Shown: positions 18,704 to 30,162, counted from the first letter of the stretch. The stretch: DNA of 64,000 nucleotides from Micromonospora thermarum (GCF_012034245.1 NZ_JAATEO010000005.1:186001-250000); one strand, 5' to 3'. Program-made: numbers and translations. Notes: generated from the letters alone by a model not told the origin.

Positions 18704-20266
18704 CTAGTCAGTGGGCTCGGTGACGGGCTCCGCGCCCGTCGCCGGCCTGGGGATCGCCGGGTCCGCCACGTTGTGGCGGGGGCCGGTGAACCAGTGTCGC
18801 GCACTGAGCACCCACCACAGCCAGGCACCGCCGAGCACGACCCCGACCGCGACGATCGTGTAGTTGAACGTGGTGGCGGTGACGGGGGTGCTGGTCGGAA
18901 GCACGAACAGCACGCAGATGATCGCGACCCAGACGATCGCGATCCACCCGACCGCCGCGCTCCACCGGCCCAGGTTCCACGGGCCGACCGCGAAGTCCGG
19001 CGTGCGCCGGCGCAGGAAGACCGGTGCCACGTACGCGATGTACAGGCCGATCACCGCGATGGACGTGGCCGCGAGATACGCCGTGGTGTTCCACAGGGAC
19101 GGCAGGACCAGCAGGGACGAGCAGGCGACACAGAGCCAGATCGAGTTCGTCGGCGTGCCCGTACGCCGGTTGACGCGCTTCCAGATCCGGGAGCCGGGCA
19201 GCGCGCCGTCACGGCTGAACGCGTACGCCATCCGCGAGTTCGCCGTGACCGACGCCATGCCGCAGAAGAACTGGGCGACCACGCAGATGAAGAGCAGGAA
19301 GGTGCCGAGGTCGTCCCCGGCCGCGTCGATGAAGATCTGCGCCGGCGGCAGGCCCAGATCGGTCGTCCGCTGGGCCTCGTAGTCCTGGATGGACCACGTG
19401 ATGGCGAACAGGAGCACGAAGCCGGCGATGACCGAGACCACCACCGACATCACGATGCCGCGGGGCGCGGACCGCGCCGCGTCGTGCGTCTCCTCCGCCA
19501 CGTGGGCGCTGGCGTCGTAGCCGGTGTACGTGTACTGCGCCATCAGCAGACCGATCAGCACCGCGTACCCGGCCGCGCCGGCGAAGGTGAAGCCGGTCTC
19601 GTTGCGCACCTCGAGGAAGACCTCGGAGATGGGCTTGTGCTGGTCCGGCACGGTGGCGAGCACGGCGACGATGACCGCCACGCCGACGAGGTGCCACCAG
19701 GCGCTGATGTCCGAGAGGACCCGCACGAGGTTGACGCCGAAGGTGTTGAGCAGGCCGTGGGCGACGATGATGACCAGGAAGATCAGGAAGGTGCGTTCGG
19801 CCGTCACCTCCATGTCGAACGTGAGGCTCAGGAAGGCCGAGGTGGTGATCGCCGCACCGAAGTCGATCGCGGCGGTCACCGCCACCTCGCCGAGGAAGTT
19901 GAACCACCCGACGAACCAGGCCCACGCGGCCTTGTTCCGCTTCGCCAGTGCGGCGGCCCACCAGTACAGCGCCCCCGCCGTGGGATAGACCGAACAGATC
20001 TCGGCCATGGCCAGCGCCACGAAGATCACCATGACGCCGACGACGAGCCAGCCCAGGGTGATCGCCAGCGGGCCACCGGCCGTCATGGCGATGCCGTACG
20101 AGGTGATCGCACCGGCCAGGATGGAGATGATCGAGAACGAGACCGCGAAGTTGGAGAAGCCGGACAGCTTCCGGCGCAGTTCCTGCTTGTAGCCCAGCTG
20201 TGCGAGGCGTTCCTCGTCGGTGACCGGGGATGGTCGGGGTACGCCGTCCTGGATCGTTGAGCTCAT
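18704..20266 (-). CDS. APC-superfamily amino acid/amine permease
   Basis: 520 residues with about 12 hydrophobic helices. The N-terminus LGYKQELRRKLSGFSNFAVS followed by ILAGAITSYGIAMTAGGP is typical of the amino acid/choline/polyamine family, and MAEICSVYPTAGALYWWAA is the TM3 signature. The ATG at 20266 has a perfect AAGGAGG seven bases upstream. It opens the minus-strand catabolic block, so it is the likely importer of the amine processed by the downstream ligase, dehydrogenases and hydrolase. Confidence 0.9.
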   Translation of the reverse strand: MSSTIQDGVPRPSPVTDEERLAQLGYKQELRRKLSGFSNFAVSFSIISILAGAITSYGIAMTAGGPLAITLGWLVVGVMVIFVALAMAEICSVYPTAGALYWWAAALAKRNKAAWAWFVGWFNFLGEVAVTAAIDFGAAITTSAFLSLTFDMEVTAERTFLIFLVIIVAHGLLNTFGVNLVRVLSDISAWWHLVGVAVIVAVLATVPDQHKPISEVFLEVRNETGFTFAGAAGYAVLIGLLMAQYTYTGYDASAHVAEETHDAARSAPRGIVMSVVVSVIAGFVLLFAITWSIQDYEAQRTTDLGLPPAQIFIDAAGDDLGTFLLFICVVAQFFCGMASVTANSRMAYAFSRDGALPGSRIWKRVNRRTGTPTNSIWLCVACSSLLVLPSLWNTTAYLAATSIAVIGLYIAYVAPVFLRRRTPDFAVGPWNLGRWSAAVGWIAIVWVAIICVLFVLPTSTPVTATTFNYTIVAVGVVLGGAWLWWVLSARHWFTGPRHNVADPAIPRPATGAEPVTEPTD

Positions 20267-20620
20267 CGATGCCTCCTTGGACCGCGGGGATGAAGGCTGT
20301 GACGTACGCCACTTCTGACGGGATGATGAGCCCCCGCCCTGACGCAGGTCAATGGAGATCGACCAAAAATCCTTCAGAACCAGACCATTAACCGATGCCC
20401 GATACGTGCCGGCCCTCGTAAATGCGTTGCCGGTCGGGCGGCGACGACCGCATGCTTGACGTCGTGACCAGGCCCGATCACCACGGGCCACCGCCGGGCG
20501 CTCGGCAACGCCCGGTCCGCGGCGGCGCGGGGCACCCACCATCTCTCTCTCACGCACGGCGCTCCGCCGTGCCCGACGGGTCCCCCGCGCCGCCGCCCCT
20601 CCCCGGCCGCGGGCCGCCGC
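20267..20620. other. Gene-free region upstream of the permease
   Basis: No convincing gene. On the minus strand a TTGACC hexamer (20352-20347) could be a -35 for the permease, with a weak CATCAT 18 bp on. The A/T-richer stretch at about 20350-20400 (CAAAAATCC, CATTAACC) contrasts with its surroundings and is the likely promoter or regulator-binding zone. The part from 20430 to 20620 shows nothing recognisable. Confidence 0.4.
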
Positions 20621-21121
20621 TCAGGCGAACAGCAGGCCGGCGACCCACAGGCCGGCCACGGTCAACCCGGCGAGGAACTCCACCAGCATCGAGAGCCCGG
20701 CCGCCTTGAGGGCGTGCACGGTGGACGGCCACGCGAGCGCGTTGCTGCCCAGCCGCAGCCGCTCGGCGCCCCACACCCCGGCGACGAAGCCGAGCACCAG
20801 CCCCACCACCGGGATCGCGAAGAAGCCCACCAGCCCCAACAGGCCGCCGGCCAGCAGCGAGGACGTGGGCACGCCGCTCTGCTTGAGGTTGCGCCCCGGC
20901 CAGGCGTACTTGACCACCGCCCCGCCGGCGGTCACGACCGTGGCGAGGGCGAGCACCACCCAGCGCCCCGGCCCGGCACCGCCGAAGACGGCCCAGACCA
21001 GCACCCCGCCCCAGCACAGCGGCAGCGCCGGGAGGCCGGGCACCACCACACCCGCCAGCCCGGCCAGGATCGCCAGCCCGGCGACCAGGGTGACCACCGC
21101 CTGCGTGTCCGTCAGCCCCAC
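20621..21121 (-). CDS. DUF456 membrane protein
   Basis: 166 residues, strongly hydrophobic, with about five helices and the DUF456 glycine-rich pattern (VVVPGLPALPLCWGGVLVWA, LAGGLLGLVGFFAIPVVGLV, GFVAGVWGAERL). GTG 21121 is preferred over the upstream GTG 21139 because GGGAGAG lies about seven bases before it. It stands alone between the permease region and a c-di-GMP enzyme. Function unknown. Confidence 0.85.
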   Translation of the reverse strand: MGLTDTQAVVTLVAGLAILAGLAGVVVPGLPALPLCWGGVLVWAVFGGAGPGRWVVLALATVVTAGGAVVKYAWPGRNLKQSGVPTSSLLAGGLLGLVGFFAIPVVGLVLGFVAGVWGAERLRLGSNALAWPSTVHALKAAGLSMLVEFLAGLTVAGLWVAGLLFA

Positions 21122-21242
21122 GCCGCCACTCTCCCGCACGCAGGACCGGCCGCTGCGCCCGGCACCCGGCCACCGCTTTCCGCGCGGCTCCGCAGCGGGG
21201 CGTCGGCCACCCGGCCGCCGCGCCCGCCCGGGCGTACGCCCG

Positions 21243-23405
21243 TCACGCCCCCTCCCCGCGGAGCCGGGCGGTGATCTCGGTCGCCGGCACCGGCGGACCG
21301 AACCAGCGACCCTGCCCGGTGTCGCAGCGCAGCGCCCGCAGCCGCTCGGCCTGCACCTCGGTCTCCACCGCCTCGGCGGTCACCCACAGCTCGAGGGCGT
21401 GCGCCAGCCGGACCAGGGCGTCCACGATCCGCTCGTCCCGGTGGCCGGCCGCCGCCTCCGGGCCGTCGCCGCGGATCCCCTCCACGAACGGGCCGGCCAG
21501 CTTCAGGCAGTGGATCGGCAGCCGGCGCAGGTACGCCAGGTTGGAGTACCCGGTCCCGAAGTCGTCGATCGCGAGCCGTACGCCCAGCCCGGCCAGGCGG
21601 TGCAGCGACCGCAGCGGCTCTCCGGCGGTGCCCATCACGGCGCTCTCGGTCAGCTCCAGCTGCAACAGGTCGGCGGGGAGCCCGCTGCGCGCCAGCGCGT
21701 CGGCCACGGTGTCCACGATGGCCGGATCCTCCGCCTGCCGGGCGGCGAGGTTGACGCTCACCACGAGGTGCGCCTCGGGGAACTCGCGCCGCCACGCGTC
21801 CGCGTCCCGGCAGGCCTGCCGCAGCACCCACTCGCCGAGCCGGACGATCAGGCCGGTCTCCTCGGCGAGGCCGATGAACCGGTCCGGGCCGACCAGGCCC
21901 AGCTCCGGGTGCTGCCACCGGACGAGCGCCTCGACGGCCACCGTCGAGCCCTCCAGCAGCGACACGATCGGCTGGTAGCGCAGCACGAACTCGCCCCGGT
22001 CCAGGGCTGCCGGCAGCCCGGCGACCAGCGCGGAGCGGGCGATGTCCTGTGCGCTGCGCTCCGGGTCCCACACCGCCCACCGGCCCCGCCCCTCGGCCTT
22101 GGCCCAGTACAGCGTGGTGTCGGCGGCCTTCATCAGCTCCGACGCGCTGGTCGCGCCGACCGGGCACTCGACGATGCCGACGCTCGCGGAGACCGCGAGC
22201 TGGTGGTCGCCGATGCGGACCGGGGCGGCGACGGCGGCCAGGGCGGCCTCGGCCACCGCCACCACGTCGTCGATCTCCTCCGCGTCGTCGACCAGGATGA
22301 CGAACTCGTCACCGCCCATCCGGGCGACCAGATGGCCGCGACCGGCGACGCAGTCGGCCAGCCGGCGGGCGATCGCCACCAGCAACCGGTCGCCGAGGTC
22401 GTGGCCGAGGCTGTCGTTGACCGCCTTGAAGCCGTCCAGGTCGAGGAAGCAGAGGCCGACGCGGCGCTCGGCGTCGGCGGTGTCGAGGACCAGGCCGAGG
22501 GTCTCGAAGAAGAGGGTCCGGTTGGGCAGGCCGGTGAGCGGGTCGTGCAGCGCCTGGAAGCGGAGGCGCTGCTGGAGCTCGTACCGCTCGGTGATGTCCT
22601 CGACCATCGCGACCGTGAACCGGGGGCGGCTGTCGTCGTACCGGATCAGCGAGACGGCCAGGTCGGTCCAGACGACGCTGCCGTCCTTGCGGTAGTAGCG
22701 CTTCTCGACCCGGGCGGAGTCGTGCTTGCCCTCGATCAGCTCCTGGTACAGCTCCCACATCCCGGCCGCGTCGTCCGGGTGGAACAGCGACGCCACGTTG
22801 ATCTGCCGCAGCTCCTTGATGGAGAAGCCGAGCATGTCCGCGAACGCCTGGTTGACGTCGAGGATCTGACCATCGACGCCGGCGATGCCGATGCCCATGG
22901 CGGCACCGGTGAACACCGCCCGGAAGCGGGCCTCACTGTCCCGCAGCGCCTGCTCCACCTCGTCCCGGGCCTGCCAGGCGGACCGGGCGATCCGCTCCTG
23001 CTGGGCGAAGGTGCGGTCCCGCAGCGCCCGGGCGAACCCGGCCGCGAGCGCGCCCTGCAGCGCGGCGACGCGGTCGGCCGTCCCGTCCGTGGGTACCCGA
23101 TCGGGCAGCACCTGGGCCAGGAAGCGGTCGCCGAGGGCCTGCACGGACCAGTCGAGCACGCCCGGTTCGGTCAGGTGCGCCTCGACCAGCGCCCGACCGA
23201 TCTCGGCGGCCGGGCGGGTCGAGAACGGCTCGGCGAGCAGAGCCCGCGCCAGCCCGACGGTGTGCTGGTGCAGCAGCCGCTCGGTCTCACCGGCGCTCAG
23301 CGGCACGAAGCCGAGCCGGCGCACGGCACGGGCCCACTCGGCCGCGTACCCCTCCGCGCCGGCCCGGCTGACGTCGTGCCCGCCCGGCTCCGGGACGGCG
23401 GCCAC
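21243..23405 (-). CDS. PAS-GGDEF-EAL cyclic di-GMP turnover protein
   Basis: 720 residues. An N-terminal actinobacterial sensory region (YAAEWARAVRRLGFVPLSAG, LLHQHTVGLARALLAEPF) precedes PAS (~195-305), GGDEF (~315-470, RMGGDEFVILVDD intact, no RxxD inhibitory site five residues before it) and EAL (~485-715, VAVEALVRWQHPE, LELTESAVM, DDFGTGYSNL). The usual LKID segment reads LKLA, losing one Asp, so phosphodiesterase activity may be reduced. The start at GTG 23405 is inferred, since only weak purines precede it. It follows a methyltransferase stop by six bases, so the two are co-transcribed. Confidence 0.9.
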   Translation of the reverse strand: MAAVPEPGGHDVSRAGAEGYAAEWARAVRRLGFVPLSAGETERLLHQHTVGLARALLAEPFSTRPAAEIGRALVEAHLTEPGVLDWSVQALGDRFLAQVLPDRVPTDGTADRVAALQGALAAGFARALRDRTFAQQERIARSAWQARDEVEQALRDSEARFRAVFTGAAMGIGIAGVDGQILDVNQAFADMLGFSIKELRQINVASLFHPDDAAGMWELYQELIEGKHDSARVEKRYYRKDGSVVWTDLAVSLIRYDDSRPRFTVAMVEDITERYELQQRLRFQALHDPLTGLPNRTLFFETLGLVLDTADAERRVGLCFLDLDGFKAVNDSLGHDLGDRLLVAIARRLADCVAGRGHLVARMGGDEFVILVDDAEEIDDVVAVAEAALAAVAAPVRIGDHQLAVSASVGIVECPVGATSASELMKAADTTLYWAKAEGRGRWAVWDPERSAQDIARSALVAGLPAALDRGEFVLRYQPIVSLLEGSTVAVEALVRWQHPELGLVGPDRFIGLAEETGLIVRLGEWVLRQACRDADAWRREFPEAHLVVSVNLAARQAEDPAIVDTVADALARSGLPADLLQLELTESAVMGTAGEPLRSLHRLAGLGVRLAIDDFGTGYSNLAYLRRLPIHCLKLAGPFVEGIRGDGPEAAAGHRDERIVDALVRLAHALELWVTAEAVETEVQAERLRALRCDTGQGRWFGPPVPATEITARLRGEGA

Positions 23406-23410
23406 CTCGA

Positions 23411-24223
23411 TCAGCCGGCGGGCCGGTCGTACCGGGCCACACCGCCGAACGCGCCGAACTGCTCCGGCTTGTCGTCCACGTCGGACGGCGAGTCGGGCCG
23501 CCACAGCGGCATGTGCACCACGCCCGGCTCGAGAATCGTCCAGTCCCCGAAGAAGCTGGTGATCTCGGCGCGGGAGCGCAGCGTGATCTCGGTGTCCGTC
23601 CGCGCCGACAGCCGCTGGGCGTCGAGCATCTCCTGCGGCTGGTCCTCGTACGTGGAGTGGGAGATCACGAGGTGGCTGCCCGGTGCGGCGGCGGCCCGGA
23701 GCGTGGCCAGGATGTCGCCCGGCCGGTCGGCGTCCGGGATGAAGTGCACCACCCCGGCGAGCAGGATGCCGAGCGGCCGGTTGAAGTCGAGCAGGCCGGA
23801 TTCGCGGGACTCGGCGAGGATGCGCTCCGGCTCCCGCAGGTCGGCGTGGATGACCCCGGTCAGGTCGTTGCCGGCCAGCAGCTCCCGGCTGTGCGCCACG
23901 GCGACCGGGTCGATGTCCACGTAGACCACCCGGGCCTTGGGGTTCGCGGACTGGGCCACCTCGTGGACGTTGCCGACGGTCGGGATGCCGGAGCCGATGT
24001 CGAGGAACTGGTCGATGCCGGCGTCCAGCAGCACGCGCACGGCGCGGCGGAGGAACTCCCGACCCGCACGCATCGTGCCCGCCAGGTTCGGGGTCATGCT
24101 CGCGATCTGCTCGGCGAGCTGCCGGTCGATCTCGAAGTTGTGGGCACCGCCCAGGAAGTAGTCGTACACCCGGGCCGCGCTGGGCCGGGAGAGGTCGATC
24201 TCGGCGGGAAGTCCGTCCGGCAT
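23411..24223 (-). CDS. SAM-dependent methyltransferase, Methyltransf_19 (DUF574) family
   Basis: 270 residues. The family hallmark IDLSRPSAARVYDYFLGGAH is at the N-terminus, followed by FLDIGSGIPTVGNVHEVAQ, VVYVDIDPVAVAHS and HSTYEDQP. This family is expanded in actinomycetes and its targets are mostly unknown. ATG 24223 was chosen; GTG 24229 is two codons earlier and better spaced from a GGGGTG stretch. It is just upstream of the GGDEF-EAL gene on the same strand. Confidence 0.9.
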   Translation of the reverse strand: MPDGLPAEIDLSRPSAARVYDYFLGGAHNFEIDRQLAEQIASMTPNLAGTMRAGREFLRRAVRVLLDAGIDQFLDIGSGIPTVGNVHEVAQSANPKARVVYVDIDPVAVAHSRELLAGNDLTGVIHADLREPERILAESRESGLLDFNRPLGILLAGVVHFIPDADRPGDILATLRAAAAPGSHLVISHSTYEDQPQEMLDAQRLSARTDTEITLRSRAEITSFFGDWTILEPGVVHMPLWRPDSPSDVDDKPEQFGAFGGVARYDRPAG

Positions 24224-24494
24224 CTGCACTGTGCTGCACCCCAAGTCGTCGCCGCGGTGCGGGAGGGAACCGGTGTCGGGCGCGTCCGGACACACCGAGG
24301 CCCACCGGCCGACCCGCGGATCGTGTGGTGCTCACCACTCTAGGCGCGCCCCATCGCGTACGGGAGATCCAAGTTCCCCACTTCGCCGACCCGCCGGCCG
24401 GACGACGTCATCGCGCCGCCCCGCCGTCACAGACGGAAAGTGACCCGCCACAGTGGCCGGTGACGCCTCCGCCGGGGTGTGCGGGGCGGCCAGG

Positions 24495-25700
<1,206 letters not shown>

Positions 25701-25805
25701 CGCGAGTCCTTCGGGGGTGGGAAGGCGGGGCGGGAGCGCCGCACCGTGCCGGGGTGGCGCTCCGGGGGCCAGGATATCCACGCCCGGACGGGATAGGTTG
25801 ACGGC

Positions 25806-26771
25806 ATGGCTCGGGCCCAGTTCAGCGCAGAGACCAGTCGCGGTGGCGAGTTCGTACGCCAGCCCAACCGGTTCACCGGTCGGGTCACCCCGCATTCCAC
25901 CTCCGCCCCGGGAGGCGGGCCGGACGACCAGGACCGCTGGCCGCTGGAGCCGGGCCGCTACCGGTTGATCTGGTGTCGTGCCTGCCCCTGGGCGCACCGG
26001 GCCCGCATCGTCCGCAGCCTGCTCGGGCTGGACGACGTGATCTCCCTCGGCACGGTGGACCCGATCCGGGACGAGCGGGGTTGGCGGTTCACCCTCGACC
26101 CGGACGGGTTCGACCCGGTGCTCGGGATCGGCTACCTCTCCGAGGCGTACCTGTCGAGTGACCCCGACTACACCGGCCGGGTCACCGTGCCGGCGCTGGT
26201 CGACACGCTCACCGGCCGGGTGGTCACCAACGACTACCCGCAGCTCACGCTCGACTTCTCGACCGAGTGGCGGCGGTTCCACAAGCCGGGGGCACCGGAC
26301 CTGTACCCGGCGGAGCTGCGACCGGAGATGGACGCGCTGATGGCGGAGATCCACCGGGACGTCAACAACGGGGTCTACCGGTGCGGGTTCGCCACCTCGC
26401 AGTCCGCGTACGACGAGGCGTTCCGGGCGCTCTTCGCCCGGCTGGACGCGCTGTCGGAGCGGCTGACCGGCCGACGCTACCTGATGGGTGACTCGATCAC
26501 CGAGGCCGACGTCCGCCTGTTCACCACGCTGGTCCGCTTCGACGTGGCGTACCACGGGCACTTCAAGTGCAACCGGCACAAGCTGACCGAGATGCCGGTG
26601 CTGTGGGCGTACGCGCGCGACCTGTTCCAGACGCCGGGCTTCGGCGAGACGGTGGACTTCGACCACATCAAGCGGCACTACTACGCCACCCACAAGATGA
26701 TCAACCCCAGCGGGATCGTGCCGCTCGGTCCGGACCTCTCCGGCTGGACAACGCCCCACGGACGTGGCTGA
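25806..26771 (+). CDS. Glutathionyl-hydroquinone-reductase-like GST (ECM4/YqjG type)
   Basis: 321 residues. The catalytic motif CRACPWAHRARIVRSLLGL and the strand VTVPALVDTLTGRVVTNDY match the Xi-class GST/S-glutathionyl-hydroquinone reductase family, with a C-terminal helical GST domain (ITEADVRLFTTLVRFDVAYH, HFKCNRHKL). Actinobacteria use mycothiol rather than glutathione, so the physiological thiol is probably mycothiol. It diverges from the thiolase across ~105 bp and overlaps the next gene by eight bases. Confidence 0.9.
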   Translation: MARAQFSAETSRGGEFVRQPNRFTGRVTPHSTSAPGGGPDDQDRWPLEPGRYRLIWCRACPWAHRARIVRSLLGLDDVISLGTVDPIRDERGWRFTLDPDGFDPVLGIGYLSEAYLSSDPDYTGRVTVPALVDTLTGRVVTNDYPQLTLDFSTEWRRFHKPGAPDLYPAELRPEMDALMAEIHRDVNNGVYRCGFATSQSAYDEAFRALFARLDALSERLTGRRYLMGDSITEADVRLFTTLVRFDVAYHGHFKCNRHKLTEMPVLWAYARDLFQTPGFGETVDFDHIKRHYYATHKMINPSGIVPLGPDLSGWTTPHGRG

Positions 26772-27428
26772 CCGGCGCCGGGTCACCGCGACCGCACGCC
26801 GGTCCCCGGCCGGCACCGCCGCCGTGGCTGCTCGCCGGGCTGCCGCGGCGGCCGCGGCCGGCAGCATCGTCGCCGGGGTCGTCGCGGTGACCGTCGCCGT
26901 GGTCGCCGGTCCCGGCCCCGGCCTGACCGGGTACGTCAGCGAGGCGGGCGTGGCCGGCAGCGCGTACGCCCCGGCGTACCGGATCGGGGTCTTCGCCCTC
27001 GCCGCGGCGTTGCTGCTGCTCGCGACGGCGCTCCGGCGGGGCTGCGGCCGGCGGCGGCGCTGCTCGCCGCCGGCGGCCTCTTCACCCTGCTCTCCGGTGC
27101 CGTCACGTGCAGCGCCGGCTGCCCGTTGCCGCCGTTCGAGCGGGCCACCGTGGCCGACCTGGTGCACGGCGGGGCCAGCATCGCCGCGACGGCGGCGGTC
27201 GTGTTCGCGATGCTGGCGGTGCTGCTCTCCCCCGCCGCGCACCCGCCGCTGCGCCGGATCGCCGGCACCGGCGTCGCCCTGGCGCTGCCGCTGGCCGGTG
27301 CGATCGGCCTGGCGATGCTGACGGTCGGCCGGAGCGGCCTGGTGGGCGTCCTCGAGCGGGTGCTGCTGGCGGTGGCCGCCGCCTGGGGGCTGGCCACCGC
27401 CGCCGCGCTCGGCCTGACCCGACGGTGA
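26764..27428 (+). pseudogene. DUF998-like membrane protein, frameshifted
   Basis: The first ~90 codons encode an Ala-rich membrane helix and GYVSEAGVAGSAYAPAYRIG plus a second helix (FALAAALLLLATAL). The rest (APAAALLAAGGLFTLLSGAV-like, TCSAGCPLPPFERATVADLV, then three helices ending in AAALGLTRR) reads in another frame. Restoring one base in the GGGG run at 27038-27041 joins them into one ~221-residue polytopic protein resembling DUF998. It could be a true pseudogene or a sequencing error. The GTG start at 26764 overlaps the reductase stop. Confidence 0.7.
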
Positions 27429-27492
27429 CCGGACCCACGCTTGTAAGGAGCGTCACGCCGGTCGATCCTTCCACCTGTCGGTTCGCCGGGAG

Positions 27493-27498
27493 TAGCGT
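27493..27498 (+). promoter_or_regulatory. Candidate -10 box for the leader ORF/symporter transcript
   Basis: TAGCGT fits the TANNNT form and ends nine bases before the ATG at 27508, as expected for a leaderless transcript. A weak TTCCAC -35 lies 18 bp upstream. Confidence 0.45.
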
Positions 27499-27507
27499 CG
27501 GCGGGCG

Positions 27508-27597
27508 ATGACCAACGTCTGGAATCTCACCGTGCGCCTGTACGTCGACCTCCGACTGCAGGCCAGCGGCGTCTGTCCGGCGCGGCTTCTCCCCTGA
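27508..27597 (+). CDS. Short upstream ORF, putative Cys-responsive leader peptide
   Basis: 29 residues, MTNVWNLTVRLYVDLRL followed by QASGVCPARLLP. The RLxVDL...ASxxCP pattern matches short leader peptides found upstream of sulfur and nutrient genes in actinobacteria, where cysteine codons in leaderless upstream ORFs attenuate downstream expression. Here there is one Cys codon (TGT) near the end. The symporter start follows 39 bases later. Translation has not been shown. Confidence 0.6.
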   Translation: MTNVWNLTVRLYVDLRLQASGVCPARLLP

Positions 27598-27636
27598 CGC
27601 CGCCCTGACCGACCCTCCTCCAGACTTGGACCCTTC

Positions 27637-28929
27637 GTGCGCAAGATTCCCTTCTCCGTGCAGATCCTGCTCGGCCTCGTTCTCGGCGTGGCGCTCGGTT
27701 TCCTCGCCCGCGCCAACGACCTGAGCTGGCTCGCCAGCACCCTCGACACCGTCGGCGGCCTGTTCGTCCAGCTGCTCAAGCTGGCTGTGCCGCCGCTCGT
27801 CTTCACCGCGATCGTGGTCAGCGTGGTCAGCCTGCGCGGCGTGACGAACGCCGCCCGGCTGGCGCTGAAGACGCTGCTCTGGTTCGGCGTGACCGCGCTG
27901 ATCGCGGTGAGCGTCGGCATCGGGCTCGGCCTGCTCACCGACCCGGGCCGCGGCGTCACCCTGGACACCGCCGCCGCCACCGCGCCCAAGAAGACCGGCT
28001 CGTGGACCGACTTCCTCACCGGCATCGTGCCGACCAACCCGGTCGGCGCGTTCGTCGAGGGCAACGTGCTCCAGATCGTCTTCCTCGCCCTCGTCGTCGG
28101 CGCCGCCGCGCTGCTGGTCGGCAAGGCCGCCGAGCCGTTCGTCGAGCTCAACCGCGCGCTGCTGGAGATCGTCCAGAAGGCGTTGTGGTGGGTGATCCGG
28201 CTCGCCCCGATCGGCACCCTGGGTCTGATCGGCAACGCCGTCGCCTCGTACGGCTGGGACCTGCTGGCCCCGCTCGCGCGCTTCACCACCGCCGTGTACG
28301 TGGGCTGCGCGATCGTGCTGTTCGTCGTCTACCCGCTGCTGCTGGTCGGCGCCGCCCGGCTCAACCCCCTGCGCTTCTTCGCCGGCGCCTGGCCGGCGAT
28401 CGAGCTGGCGTTCGTGTCCCGCTCCTCGGTGGGCACCATGCCGGTGACCCAGCGCTCGGTCGAGCGCCTCGGCGTCCCCCGCGAGTACGCGTCCTTCGCG
28501 GTGCCCTTCGGGGCCACCACGAAAATGGACGGCTGCGCCGCGATCTACCCGGCCCTGGCCGCGATCTTCGTGGCACAGGTCTTCGGGGTGGACCTGGGCG
28601 TCACGGACTACCTGCTGATCGCCTTCGTCTCCGTGGTCGGCTCGGCGGCGACCGCCGGCCTGACCGGTGCGATCGTCATGCTGACCCTGACCCTGAGCAC
28701 GCTCGGCCTGCCGCTGGCCGGCGCGGGCCTGCTGCTGGCCATCGACCCGATCCTCGACATGATCCGGACCGCCACCAACGTGGCCGGCCAGGCGCTCGTG
28801 CCGACGATCGTGGCCGCCCGGGAGGGCACCCTCGACCGGACCGCGTACGACTCGGCCGGCCGGCGGGACGCCGTCGGGCGCGAGCCGCTGCCGGCCCGGG
28901 ACGAGGACCTGGCGCCGGTCCCGGCCTGA
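27637..28929 (+). CDS. Dicarboxylate/amino acid:cation symporter (DAACS family)
   Basis: 430 residues, about eight helices plus two re-entrant loops. Hairpin 1 is SRSSVGTMPVTQRSVERLG and the TM7 region reads GATTKMDGCAAIYP, where many family members have NMDG. Substrates of this family include C4-dicarboxylates, glutamate and cystine. The upstream Cys-containing leader ORF hints at a sulfur amino acid such as cystine, but that is inference. It ends before a strong 15-bp hairpin. The C-terminal tail is charged and ~50 residues long. Confidence 0.9.
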   Translation: MRKIPFSVQILLGLVLGVALGFLARANDLSWLASTLDTVGGLFVQLLKLAVPPLVFTAIVVSVVSLRGVTNAARLALKTLLWFGVTALIAVSVGIGLGLLTDPGRGVTLDTAAATAPKKTGSWTDFLTGIVPTNPVGAFVEGNVLQIVFLALVVGAAALLVGKAAEPFVELNRALLEIVQKALWWVIRLAPIGTLGLIGNAVASYGWDLLAPLARFTTAVYVGCAIVLFVVYPLLLVGAARLNPLRFFAGAWPAIELAFVSRSSVGTMPVTQRSVERLGVPREYASFAVPFGATTKMDGCAAIYPALAAIFVAQVFGVDLGVTDYLLIAFVSVVGSAATAGLTGAIVMLTLTLSTLGLPLAGAGLLLAIDPILDMIRTATNVAGQALVPTIVAAREGTLDRTAYDSAGRRDAVGREPLPARDEDLAPVPA

Positions 28930-30063
<1,134 letters not shown>

Positions 30064-30101
30064 CCCGCCCCCGAACCCCGGACCCCGGAGCCCCGACCCC
30101 G

Positions 30102-30162
30102 GTTGATCATGGAGTTAGCGGCTCATTCCGCCCGCTTTGTCCCCGCTAACTTCATGATCGAC
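30102..30162. repeat. Dispersed inverted repeat, GATCATG type, copy 1
   Basis: Left arm GTTGATCATGGAGTTAGCGG (30102-30121); the right arm ends CTTCATGATCGAC (30162). Arms pair at 18 of 20 positions around a ~20-base loop. Two similar elements are at 46438 and 47832. It lies between the oxidoreductase and the convergent ABC exporter. Confidence 0.85.

Noticed and set aside
20706..23924. 1072-codon open frame on the plus strand
   Set aside because: Antisense to DUF456 and the GGDEF-EAL gene, low complexity and without recognisable motifs.
23424..24338. Extension of the GGDEF-EAL frame upstream of its likely start
   Set aside because: This stretch is an out-of-frame reading of the methyltransferase gene.
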